DNA of 64,000 bases from Luteolibacter flavescens (GTDB taxonomy: Bacteria; Verrucomicrobiota; Verrucomicrobiia; Verrucomicrobiales; Akkermansiaceae): assembly GCF_025950085.1 (NCBI RefSeq), contig NZ_JAPDDS010000017.1, positions 1 to 64,000 of the forward strand, written 5' to 3'. Below the pieces are notes generated by a model, which saw only the letters and a program-made list of their open reading frames with translations, did not search any database and was not told the origin of the DNA. Below are positions 52,590 through 60,742 of the stretch, piece after piece. A program made the translations under genes and the position numbers. Every line of letters begins with the position of its first letter. Position 1 is the stretch's first letter.

Positions 52590-55052
52590 TCAACGACTGC
52601 TGAAGGAACGGCCCGTGGCATCGACCACTTTCACCGTCACGAAGAACACGACAGCGGTCCGGACAGGCGCAGATGCCTCGGTGCGGAAGAAGCGTCCGGC
52701 GATCGGGATGTCCCCGAGCAGCGGCACCTTGTCCTCCACCTTCTGGACGCGCTCCTGGAGCATGCCGCCGATGACCAGCGTGGCACCATCGGCCACGGTG
52801 AGATTCGTCTCCGTTTTCATCACGGAGAAGACCGGCATGAGGATCTCATTCGGCGTCACCACCGTGGTGCTCGGATTGCCCAGGGCATCGACACCAGCCG
52901 AGGTGATCGGCGTGCCGTAGTTCACGAAGCCATTGAAATCCGTGACACTCGGCTTCAGCGCAACGTCCACGTAGTGGCGGTCCTCGCTGACCGTGGGCAG
53001 CACGTCGAGGATCACGCCCACCTTCTTCATGTCGAAGCTGGTCGGAGTGGCCGGAGTGACCGGGAAGCTCTGGGCGCTGGTACCGAGAAGGTCGCCCGTC
53101 TCGAAGTCGAGCGGCGGATTGTTGCCGCCGATGCTGTTCGGCAGTTCCGGGGGCTCGTACTCCGTCGGGTAGATGAATTCGCGGATGACCTCGATGGTCG
53201 ATTGCTGTCCGCTGCGGGAGGTGGTGGACGGCGCGACGACCAGATCGACGTTTTTCTTCTGGTCGAGCCCACGCATCAGCATCGTGAGATTCGTGTCGTT
53301 CAGCGTGCCATTCGCCCACAGGAGGCCCGGCGCGCGGGCCTTGCCACGGGCGAAGCCCTGCTGCTGCTGCAGGATGAGCGAGTCGATGCCATCGATTCCG
53401 ATCGCCTCGTCACCGCTGCGATTTCCCGCGGTAAGGCCGAGGCGCTCGGTCACACCGGCAGCCATAGCGATGTCCGAGAAATTCGCGGGATTGTAAGCAC
53501 CGCCGGAGATGTGGCCCGCCGCGACACCTGGAGTCAGGCCGGTGCCGCCGAGCGAGAACTCGCCAAGCAACCAGTCGAAGCCGAGTTCCTTGAGGACCCG
53601 CTCCTCGGTCTTCAGCATGCGGACTTCCACGACCACCATCGCAGGCTCCTCGCCTGCCAGCGCGTGGGCGATCTGCTCGACCAGCGCGATATTCGCGGAG
53701 GTATTGCGGACCGTGAGCATGCTCTCGCCCGCATTGAAATTGGCGGAGGCTCCCTGCGGGAATTCCACACCCTGCTGCTTCAGGATTTCCTCCGCGCTCA
53801 TGCGGCGGACCAGCAGGCCCTCGCCGGCATTGTTCTCGCCGAAGGGGTCGTTTTCCGGCGAAGCATTGCCCCCCACGGAGGCGGCACCGCTGGTGAGGAA
53901 GTCCGGCTGCACCCGGAAGCTCCGGGTGATCATGTCCGTCGTGTCCGCGCCGATCGGGCGGATGGCGATGGCATAGTCCTGTGGCACGGAGACCGTCTGC
54001 GTGATGCTGCAGACGTGCTTCACCACCTCGGACATCGGCACGTTCCTGAGCTGCAGGTTGAGCTTCGTGGCATTGATCTTGGCGGCGGCTTCGCCTGTGC
54101 CGAAATCGAGCACGAAATTGATGCCGCGCTTCGCCGGATCGAGCTCCAGGTTATCGAGCTCCACGGACCGGGCCCGCAGGAAATCGAAGGCTTCCAGTAT
54201 GCTCACATCCACGAAGTCCACGGACGGGAGAATGATGCGCTCCAGCTTGTTCGAAAGCAGGATGGGGGCGTCCGCGGAGCCGCCACCGGGGATCAGGTCC
54301 TCGGGAGCCACGTCGCCGGGAGTCACGCGGAGCTGCCATGCCTCATCCACCTGGCCGAGCATGTCGGCGCGGGCGTGGTCATAGGCGGCGCGGGAGTAGT
54401 CGGCCTTGTTCTGGGCGACCTGCTCCATGCCGCGGCGGGCGGCCTTGTTGTAGGGATCCACGCGCAGGATCTCCTCATAGACACGGTGTGCCTGATCGTA
54501 GTCGCCGAGATTGTAAAAGCCCTCCGCCTTGTAAAGCAGCAGGCGGACTTCCTCGACGTCCTGAGTGAATTCCTTCGTCGCAGCCGGATTCGTGCGGATC
54601 GGATCCTCGAGTTGGGCACGCATTTCCAGCGCCATCGCGCTGTCCGGGGCCACGGACTCGGCGAGCACCTTGTCCACCGTCGCCTTCGCGCCGCTCACGT
54701 CGCCCTTGCGGCGCTGGAGTCGGGCCTGCTCCACGGACGCCTGGACCAGTCGCTCGGTCGTGGCTTTCCGCAGGGCTGCGGTGGCCGGGGCGTCGGGCAG
54801 GAGATCGCGGGCTCCCGCATAGGCAGCCACGGCGTCGGCCCACTTGCCGGCTTTGTAGGATTCGTCGCCCTTGCTGAGCAGTTCCTGTGCTTCGGTCGCG
54901 TTGTTCGCGCGGCGCTGCAGTTCCGCCTGGGCCATCGAGGACGATGACTGCGCGAGAACCGGCTGGGCCAGAAGAAGACAGGTCGCCGGTGCCATGGCCA
55001 GGAGGCCGGCACGGGAAACGAGTTTGGTGGTCAAACGATCGGAGATCGGCAT
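52590..55052 (-). CDS. Type IV pilus/type II secretin with TPR domain (Amuc_1098-like)
   Basis: An 820-residue outer-membrane secretin. A signal peptide (LLAMAPATCLLLAQPVLAQ) precedes TPR repeats over about residues 40-240 (LSKGDESYKAGKWADAVAAY, LGDYDQAHRVYEEILRVDPY), which are unusual in classic PilQ/GspD but typical of the Akkermansia Amuc_1098 family. An N-domain region follows (NKLERIILPSVDFVDVSI). The C-terminal secretin part has VVVEVRMLKTEERVLKELGF and VGVILDVLPTVSEDRHYVDV, then GATLVIGGMLQERVQKVED and IPIAGRFFRTEASAP. The ATG at 55052 is preferred over 55139, which lacks a signal peptide. No other pilus genes lie nearby. Confidence 0.9.
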   Translation of the reverse strand: MPISDRLTTKLVSRAGLLAMAPATCLLLAQPVLAQSSSSMAQAELQRRANNATEAQELLSKGDESYKAGKWADAVAAYAGARDLLPDAPATAALRKATTERLVQASVEQARLQRRKGDVSGAKATVDKVLAESVAPDSAMALEMRAQLEDPIRTNPAATKEFTQDVEEVRLLLYKAEGFYNLGDYDQAHRVYEEILRVDPYNKAARRGMEQVAQNKADYSRAAYDHARADMLGQVDEAWQLRVTPGDVAPEDLIPGGGSADAPILLSNKLERIILPSVDFVDVSILEAFDFLRARSVELDNLELDPAKRGINFVLDFGTGEAAAKINATKLNLQLRNVPMSEVVKHVCSITQTVSVPQDYAIAIRPIGADTTDMITRSFRVQPDFLTSGAASVGGNASPENDPFGENNAGEGLLVRRMSAEEILKQQGVEFPQGASANFNAGESMLTVRNTSANIALVEQIAHALAGEEPAMVVVEVRMLKTEERVLKELGFDWLLGEFSLGGTGLTPGVAAGHISGGAYNPANFSDIAMAAGVTERLGLTAGNRSGDEAIGIDGIDSLILQQQQGFARGKARAPGLLWANGTLNDTNLTMLMRGLDQKKNVDLVVAPSTTSRSGQQSTIEVIREFIYPTEYEPPELPNSIGGNNPPLDFETGDLLGTSAQSFPVTPATPTSFDMKKVGVILDVLPTVSEDRHYVDVALKPSVTDFNGFVNYGTPITSAGVDALGNPSTTVVTPNEILMPVFSVMKTETNLTVADGATLVIGGMLQERVQKVEDKVPLLGDIPIAGRFFRTEASAPVRTAVVFFVTVKVVDATGRSFSSR

Positions 55053-55113
55053 CGGGGTTTCCGCGCTGTATAGAGGGCTGGTTCCCACAGCGTAAGCGGA
55101 AAATCCGGAAAAT

Positions 55114-56052
55114 TCAGCGCTCCTCCTCGTCCAGCCCACGTAGTAAATACATTGCCTCCGCAGCGTCCCGCCCGATCTGCTCTTTCAGCGCCTCCAGCGA
55201 CTCGAATTTCCGCTCTCCGCGCAGGTGCTTCACAAATTCCACCTCCAGCGTGCGCCCGTATAGGTCGCCGTTGTGGTCGAAGAGATGCACCTCCAGCGTC
55301 CGCGCCTCGCCGTCCACGGTCGGCCGCAGCCCGAGATTTGCCACGCCATCGAAGCGCCGCTCCCCCTCCCTCGCCCGCACTGCCCAGACTCCATCCGGGG
55401 GGAATTGCTCCTCGCCACGCTCCACGTTTGCCGTGGGAAAGCCGATCGTGCGGCCGAGCTTCCGGCCCTCCACCACCCTGCCCTCCACGGTGTACGGTCG
55501 CCCGAGCATGCGCGCTGCGGCTTCCAGATTCCCGTCCTGCACCGCCTGGCGGATGCGGGTGCTGCTGATGCGGTCGCCATCCATCATCACGGGCGGCAAG
55601 GCCTCCAGCCGGAAGCCCAGCTCGCCGGAGAGCCCGGAAAGCATGGCCACGTCGCCCTTCCGCCCTTTTCCAAACCGCCAGTCCTCGCCCACCGCGACCG
55701 TCTTCACGCCTGCCGAGACCAACTCGCGGATGAAGTCCTCGGCCTCCTCCTCCGCCCGGGCGAGGTCGAATGGAAGCGCGAGCAGGAAATCCACGTCCAT
55801 CCGGGAAAGGATCTCCGCCTTGTGGTCGAGCGATGCCAGCAGCCTGCGCGGTGCCTTCTCCGGGAAGAGCACGCGGATCGGATAGGGATCGAAGGTCAGC
55901 ACGCCACAGGTGCCGCCGTCCCGCCCGCGGGCCGCGAGCGCCTGGCCGATGACCTCCTGGTGGCCGAGGTGCACGCCATCGAAGACGCCCAGCGCGAGAT
56001 GCACCGGGCCGGCCAGCTCTTTCATTTCCGCGATACTCGAGAAGCGACGCAC
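55114..56052 (-). CDS. ribF: Bifunctional riboflavin kinase/FAD synthetase RibF
   Basis: A 312-residue enzyme that phosphorylates riboflavin to FMN and then adenylylates it to FAD. The adenylyltransferase domain has GVFDGVHLGHQ at its start and the later DRISSTRIRQAVQDG. The flavokinase domain has GRTIGFPTANVERG and FDGVANLGLRPTVDG, followed by the typical end EVEFVKHLRGERKFESLEAL. The GTG at 56052 gives the normal N-terminus (RRFSSIAEMKELAGPVHLAL); the frame is open to 56154. It is separated from the secretin by 61 bases on the same strand. Confidence 0.95.
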   Translation of the reverse strand: MRRFSSIAEMKELAGPVHLALGVFDGVHLGHQEVIGQALAARGRDGGTCGVLTFDPYPIRVLFPEKAPRRLLASLDHKAEILSRMDVDFLLALPFDLARAEEEAEDFIRELVSAGVKTVAVGEDWRFGKGRKGDVAMLSGLSGELGFRLEALPPVMMDGDRISSTRIRQAVQDGNLEAAARMLGRPYTVEGRVVEGRKLGRTIGFPTANVERGEEQFPPDGVWAVRAREGERRFDGVANLGLRPTVDGEARTLEVHLFDHNGDLYGRTLEVEFVKHLRGERKFESLEALKEQIGRDAAEAMYLLRGLDEEER

Positions 56053-56160
56053 GGCGGGACCTTGCACGGCAGTCCCGGCGGGTGCCAGCCCCGTGTGGCA
56101 TCTTCCCGCTTCCAGTCTTGCGTCTGCCGCCCGCCCCGCCAACCTCGTGTCCACCTACCC

Positions 56161-57528
56161 ATGGCTGAGATTTCTCCATCCGCACCGCAGGCCCTCGGCG
56201 TCCCCGAGTCGCTCGCCACCGTCTTGAAATGGCGCGACACCCCCACCCCGCTCAGCGAGGAGGAGTTCAATCTGGCCATCCAGGAGCTTGGCACCGTCGT
56301 CCAGGCACTGGACAACCACCCCGATCAACTCGGCCGCTTCGCCCGCGCGCTGGGCCTCGTGGTGCTGGGCAATCTCCATCGCGACCACGGCCTGCTGGAT
56401 CACGCGCTGCCTTTCTACCACCTCGCGCTGCAAAATCCGGCCGACCTCGACGACGGCACGCCACGCGGTAAGAACGAGCTGGCAAACGCCCACACGAACC
56501 GCGGCATCTGCACGCTCTCCGCTGGTGACAAGGACGAACTGCCCGACGCGCTCGCCGACTTCGAGCAGGCGATCGCACTGCGGAAGGAAATCCCCGCCGA
56601 AGGCGAGGAGAACATCCGCTGGGGCCTGGCCGCCAGCCTGATGAACCGCGGCGACGTGCTGCACCGCATGGGCGAGCGCAATGAAGACGCCCGCGCCACC
56701 TACGACGAAGCCATCGCCCTGCTGGAGGAGATGGACTGGCAAGGCAATGCCGGCGTGCTCCAGCGCCTCGCCCTCGCATGGGCAAATCGCGGCCTCGTGG
56801 GCGACTCGCACGAGGACGCCCGCCGCTGCTTTGAAAAGTGCATCGAGCTTCTCCCGGATCCACAAAATCCGGCCCAGCTCCTGACCCTCTGCAATGCGCT
56901 GCTGAACCGCGGCCGTCACTCGCTGGGCGTGGGCAGCGATACCGAAGCCGCCGCAGCCGATGCGCGGAAGGTGCTGGAACTCACCACGCCCCACGAGCGC
57001 GATCATCCGGCACCCGCCGAGCTCTCGCTGCAGGGCCGTCACCTGCTCGCCCACGCGCTGGTGACGTGGCTCGACTCGTCCAAGCAAGGCCCCGGCCTCG
57101 CGGAGGACTGGATTGGCGACACGACCGACACGGTGGAAGACGCGCTCTCCGTGCAACGCCACTGGGAGCAGCAGGGCTTCACCGGCCTGCGCCCGCTGGC
57201 CGGCGAGCTTTTCGCGCTAGGCCTGCATGTCTATCGCGTGTGCCAGCCGCACTTCTTCGCTGAATTCCTCATCGAGTCGATGGACCCGGAGACCTCTCCC
57301 GGCGCTCCCTTCGCCGACCCGATGTTCCAGGCCACCGCCGCCCGCGCCCTCCACACCGTGGTGAACGAAGTCGCCCAGCGCGCGGCCTCCTCCACCCTCG
57401 AGCCCGCCGACGTGGAGAAGCAGAAGAAGATCCTCAATAGCCTGCGTGCCGCCGACCAGCGCCTCGCCGCGCTGCAGCAGAAGTACGCACCACCGCAGCA
57501 GGAAGAACCGCCCGCGGAGATGGTGTGA
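56161..57528 (+). CDS. TPR-repeat protein, cytoplasmic
   Basis: A 455-residue protein composed of tetratricopeptide-like helix pairs without signal peptide. Repeats include ALGLVVLGNLHRDHGLLDHA, NELANAHTNRGICTLSAGDK, AASLMNRGDVLHRMGERNED and QRLALAWANRGLVGDSHEDA. It ends with a helical, Gln/Ala-rich tail (AADQRLAALQQKYAPPQQEE). It is divergent from ribF by about 110 bases. The frame is open far upstream to 55273, but that part is antisense to ribF and not used. It probably binds partner proteins; its role is unknown. Confidence 0.78.
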   Translation: MAEISPSAPQALGVPESLATVLKWRDTPTPLSEEEFNLAIQELGTVVQALDNHPDQLGRFARALGLVVLGNLHRDHGLLDHALPFYHLALQNPADLDDGTPRGKNELANAHTNRGICTLSAGDKDELPDALADFEQAIALRKEIPAEGEENIRWGLAASLMNRGDVLHRMGERNEDARATYDEAIALLEEMDWQGNAGVLQRLALAWANRGLVGDSHEDARRCFEKCIELLPDPQNPAQLLTLCNALLNRGRHSLGVGSDTEAAAADARKVLELTTPHERDHPAPAELSLQGRHLLAHALVTWLDSSKQGPGLAEDWIGDTTDTVEDALSVQRHWEQQGFTGLRPLAGELFALGLHVYRVCQPHFFAEFLIESMDPETSPGAPFADPMFQATAARALHTVVNEVAQRAASSTLEPADVEKQKKILNSLRAADQRLAALQQKYAPPQQEEPPAEMV

Positions 57529-57531
57529 GCC

Positions 57532-57828
57532 ATGCAGCCGCCCTCCGGCACCCCTCACCCGCCATCTGGGGAAACGACGTCGCCGCCTGAACTCCCATCG
57601 CGGAAATCAGGCGGCCGCATTTCCCTGGCGATCGCGATGGTGCTGCTGGCGGCTTCCCCCACGGTCATGTCCTCACCAGAGGACATGCGCCCTTGGTATT
57701 TCGCCTGCCTGCTCTTCTCCAGCGCCGGGTATCTGATGGCGAAAAGCCGCCGGCAAAAGCTCGCCGGCATCACCGTGATCACGCTTTCAGCCTTGGGTTT
57801 CATCAACGGTTGTTGGGCGCTGTTTTGA
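57532..57828 (+). CDS. Small two- to three-helix membrane protein
   Basis: A 98-residue protein with a Pro/Ser-rich cytoplasmic N-terminus followed by two or three hydrophobic helices (ISLAIAMVLLAASPTVM, WYFACLLFSSAGYLM, AGITVITLSALGFINGCWAL). It starts four bases after the TPR gene stop on the same strand and is likely co-transcribed. No family is recognised. Confidence 0.68.
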   Translation: MQPPSGTPHPPSGETTSPPELPSRKSGGRISLAIAMVLLAASPTVMSSPEDMRPWYFACLLFSSAGYLMAKSRRQKLAGITVITLSALGFINGCWALF

Positions 57829-57940
57829 GGCAGGGTGGAGATTCATCTCCCGGAGAGTGAACCGACCCGCCTCACAAGCTCCTCTTCTAGCGCACCCATC
57901 GAACGATGGAGAAACGCTCGACGACTACGTCACATGATCC

Positions 57941-58164
57941 GACCGCGTAGCGGTCAAGGACGGTAGCTGCGGGCTTCAGCCCGCAGAACTCCCGCAGGCC
58001 GGGATGGTGTCGCGTAGTGACACAGGAGTCGCTGGTTTGCGGCCGGTTGATCTTCGGGGCGTCCGGGTCGGTCGGGTTCCAGTGTCGCTCTGCGACACCA
58101 CGCGCGCACGACCCGCATCCGCGGACTGAAGTCCGCGGCTACCATCCTTGACCGCTACGCGGTC
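57941..58164. repeat. Nested palindromes forming a 224-base inverted element
   Basis: Most of the 399-base gap between the TPR operon and the YcxB-like gene is a mosaic inverted repeat. Outer arms are GACCGCGTAGCGGTC at 57941-57955 and GACCGCTACGCGGTC at 58150-58164. Inside are the hairpins CTGCGGGCT/AGCCCGCAG at 57967-57986 and CCGCGGACT/AGTCCGCGG at 58119-58138, with GGTAGC before the first and GCTACC after the second. GTGTCGC-type hairpins sit at 58007-58023 and 58082-58098. Nothing codes here. The remaining 57829-57940 and 58165-58227 show no gene. Confidence 0.78.
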
Positions 58165-58227
58165 GTCTGAAGCCCGATCTCGATTGGGAATGCGGATCGG
58201 ATCTCTTGCACTTGCAGATCTCTAATC

Positions 58228-58731
58228 TCAGCCGCCCTTCACCGGCACTTTCCCTTCGAGGAGGGCCAGCAACCTTGCGCGATCCGGGATGACGGAGAGC
58301 GGGAAATAGTAATACGACCCAGCATGGGTCTTCAGGATGAAATGCTTCTTCGTCACCGTGGCGTGGGCGAATTGAGGCCACTCGGTGAAGTTCCGTCTGC
58401 GGTCGGAGCGGGTGGCGAGGCCTTGCTCGTCGAAGTCGTATTCGAGCGTGGCCCGCAGAGCATCGATCTTGTCCCAGCGCTTCCTGATTGAGACGCGGAT
58501 CGCGATCGCGAAAAGCAGCGCGAGGAGCGGGATGCCGATGTGGATCAGCCCGAACTCAAGCTGCGCGTCCGGATTCCCCGCGCTGGCCAGATGACGGACG
58601 ACAAAGGGATAAACCAGCGCGACGAGCGTGAGGACGCCCATCACGAGCATGGCGATCTTGAGCTGCGCCCACAGCACGTGGCGGTTCAGCGCGAGATAGT
58701 CGCTGAAATTCGGTTGATAGGTGAAGCGCAT
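58228..58731 (-). CDS. YcxB-like membrane protein
   Basis: A 167-residue protein whose topology matches the YcxB-like family: two transmembrane helices (AMLVMGVLTLVALVYPFVV and FGLIHIGIPLLALLFAIAI), then a cytoplasmic domain with the family's ending, ATLEYDFDEQGLATRSDRRR, then the hydrophobic AHATVTKKHFILKTHAGSYY with FPLSVIP. The ATG at 58731 starts directly before FTYQPNFSDYLALNRHVLW; the frame to 58965 has no resemblance. Function unknown. It follows a short gene on the same strand after 29 bases. Confidence 0.85.
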   Translation of the reverse strand: MRFTYQPNFSDYLALNRHVLWAQLKIAMLVMGVLTLVALVYPFVVRHLASAGNPDAQLEFGLIHIGIPLLALLFAIAIRVSIRKRWDKIDALRATLEYDFDEQGLATRSDRRRNFTEWPQFAHATVTKKHFILKTHAGSYYYFPLSVIPDRARLLALLEGKVPVKGG

Positions 58732-58760
58732 CGTCGTCGCCTTCGCCGGGTCGCGGTCGC

Positions 58761-59012
58761 TCACTTCTCCTCGTCCTCCGCGAGGATCTTGTCGATCTGC
58801 TCGACCCACTCCCACGGGCAGCGCTTGCGCTGGTACTTCCGCCACAGCACGTCGCGCAGCTCGGCCCACACTTCCTTTGGCACGGGATCGACCGGATACC
58901 AGTCCGGATCCGTCTTCAGCGTCGTCTGGAAGGACCAGCGGTTGGCATAGCGGGACGCGCGCCAAAAGCGCAGGCCTTCGTCGGTGCGTTCACGCCATTC
59001 ATGGGACTCCAT
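58761..59012 (-). CDS. Small Trp/Arg-rich conserved-looking protein
   Basis: An 83-residue cytoplasmic protein, very rich in Trp, Arg and Glu. Its most structured part is WAELRDVLWRKYQRKRCPWE followed by a helix. The opening ESHEWRERTDEGLRFWRASR looks like a structural motif rather than random translation. The ATG at 59012 is preferred over 59054. It is likely in an operon with the YcxB-like gene. No family was recognised. Confidence 0.62.
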   Translation of the reverse strand: MESHEWRERTDEGLRFWRASRYANRWSFQTTLKTDPDWYPVDPVPKEVWAELRDVLWRKYQRKRCPWEWVEQIDKILAEDEEK

Positions 59013-59142
59013 GCGCGGAGCGTGCGAGCGGGGACGGGTGCTGCCAAGCGCCAAACGACAGCAATCGCAGCCAATCGAAGGCGGCCGCCGATGCCGCGTT
59101 TCCCGCTGGCCAGCGCGATGGGTAAAACGGTTAATTCATCCC

Positions 59143-60672
59143 ATGTTCCTCGGTCTCGATTCCTCGACCCAATCGCTTTCCGCCCTCGTCATCGATCCCG
59201 CCCGTGGCGAAATCGTCCGCGAGGTCTCGGTCAATTTCGGGGCCGAACTGCCCGCCTACCATTCCCCCAGCGGCTTCATTCCCGGGGGCAAGGGCGGCGA
59301 GGTCCATGCGGACCCGCGGATGTGGATGGAAGCGCTCGACCTGGTCTTCGCGAAGCTGACCGATGGCTTCGATCTCTCGCGGATCACCGCCGTTGCCTGC
59401 TCCGGACAGCAGCACGGATCGGTCTATTTCGACGCCACCTTGGAGCAACGTCTGGCCACGCTGGATGCGGGCGTGCCCGTGGTGGACCAGCTTTCCCCGG
59501 CGCTGACCCGCGCCACCGCACCGATCTGGATGGACACGTCCACGGGTGCCGAGTGCGCGGAGATCGCCGCAGCGGCGGGCGGGAATGCCGAGGTCTGCCG
59601 TCTTTCCGGCTCCATCGCCATCGAGCGTTTCACCGGTCCGCAGATCCGCCGCTTCCACAAGCTCGATCCGGCGTCTTATGAAAAGACCGCCGTCATCCAT
59701 CTCGTCAGCTCCTTCGTCGGCTCGGTGCTGGCGGGGAAGTCCATCGCCATCGACCACGGCGACGGCGCGGGCATGAACCTGCTGAACCTCCAGACACTGG
59801 ACTGGGACGATGCCTTGCTCGACGCCACCGCGCCCGACCTGCGGGCGAAGCTCCCGCCCGCCGCAGCGTCCGCCACCATCGCAGGGCCGGTCTCCGCATA
59901 CTTCGTGGAGAAGTACGGCTTGTCTGGTAATTGCCAGGTCGTCCTCTCCACCGGGGACAATCCGTCGTCGCTCGTCGGTATGGGGGCCACTGCGCCGGGC
60001 ACCATCGTCATCTCGCTCGGCACCTCGGACACCTTCTTCGCCGCGATGGAAAACGCGGTGACGGATCCTCAGGGCTTCGGCCATGTCTTCGGCAATCCCG
60101 CCGGTGGCTTCATGTCGCTGATCTGTTTCCGGAATGGCTCGCTAGCCCGCGAAGCGCTCCGTGACGAACTCGGGCTGGATTGGTCGGCCTTCGACAGCGC
60201 AGGCCTCGCCGGAACGCCCGCAGGCAACGACGGCAAGCGCATGCTGCCCTTCTACGGTCCGGAGATCACGCCGCGCCGTGACTTCGATGGCCCGGTCCGC
60301 AATTTCCCCGCCGATGCATCGGCTCCCGTGCAGGTCCGCGCGCTGCTCGAAGGCCAGTTCCTCAACATGCGCCTCCATAGCCTGTGGATCGGCGAGAAGG
60401 CCGAGCTGATCCGCCTGACCGGCGGGGCGTCGCAGAGCAATGGCATCGCCCAGCTCATCGCCGATGTCTTCCAGGCACCCGTCGAGCGCTTCGCCATCGC
60501 GAATGGCGCGGGCCTCGGTGCCGCCCTGCGCGCCGCGCATGCCTGCGGCCACGATCTCGCGAAGCTGCAGGCCGACTTTTGCAAGCCCGCCGCCGGATCG
60601 CGACTGGAGCCGGATGCCTCGCTGGCCGCGGTGTATGACGAGGCGCTGGCGGATTACCGCGCGATGCTGTGA
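59143..60672 (+). CDS. FGGY-family carbohydrate kinase, xylulokinase-like
   Basis: A 509-residue sugar kinase of the FGGY family. The N-terminal ATPase fold shows FLGLDSSTQSLSALVIDPA and the motif AVACSGQQHGSVYFD close to xylulokinase. The C-terminal half has the catalytic Asp region STGDNPSSLVGMG, GTIVISLGTSDTFFAAMEN and the nucleotide loop RLTGGASQSNGIAQLIADVF. It likely phosphorylates xylulose or a related pentulose at the expense of ATP. The ATG at 59143 starts at the first strand; the frame upstream to 58984 is not used. It precedes the TonB receptor by 70 bases on the same strand. Confidence 0.92.
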   Translation: MFLGLDSSTQSLSALVIDPARGEIVREVSVNFGAELPAYHSPSGFIPGGKGGEVHADPRMWMEALDLVFAKLTDGFDLSRITAVACSGQQHGSVYFDATLEQRLATLDAGVPVVDQLSPALTRATAPIWMDTSTGAECAEIAAAAGGNAEVCRLSGSIAIERFTGPQIRRFHKLDPASYEKTAVIHLVSSFVGSVLAGKSIAIDHGDGAGMNLLNLQTLDWDDALLDATAPDLRAKLPPAAASATIAGPVSAYFVEKYGLSGNCQVVLSTGDNPSSLVGMGATAPGTIVISLGTSDTFFAAMENAVTDPQGFGHVFGNPAGGFMSLICFRNGSLAREALRDELGLDWSAFDSAGLAGTPAGNDGKRMLPFYGPEITPRRDFDGPVRNFPADASAPVQVRALLEGQFLNMRLHSLWIGEKAELIRLTGGASQSNGIAQLIADVFQAPVERFAIANGAGLGAALRAAHACGHDLAKLQADFCKPAAGSRLEPDASLAAVYDEALADYRAML

Positions 60673-60681
60673 CGCGGGCGG

Positions 60682-60711
60682 AGCGGCGGCTTTACTTGCA
60701 AGGCCGCCGCT
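60682..60711 (+). terminator. Hairpin between kinase and TonB receptor genes
   Basis: AGCGGCGGC pairs with GCCGCCGCT across a 12-base loop, followed only by T and GATAGG. A weak terminator or an RNA stability element is possible; either would reduce coupling of the two genes. Confidence 0.4.
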
Positions 60712-60742
60712 TGATAGGAAGGGAGGTCTCGCGCTTCCCCCT

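Noticed and set aside
57941-58164. CRISPR array in the repeat-rich gap
   Set aside because: The repeats are inverted palindromes, not regularly spaced direct repeats with unique spacers, and there are no cas genes.
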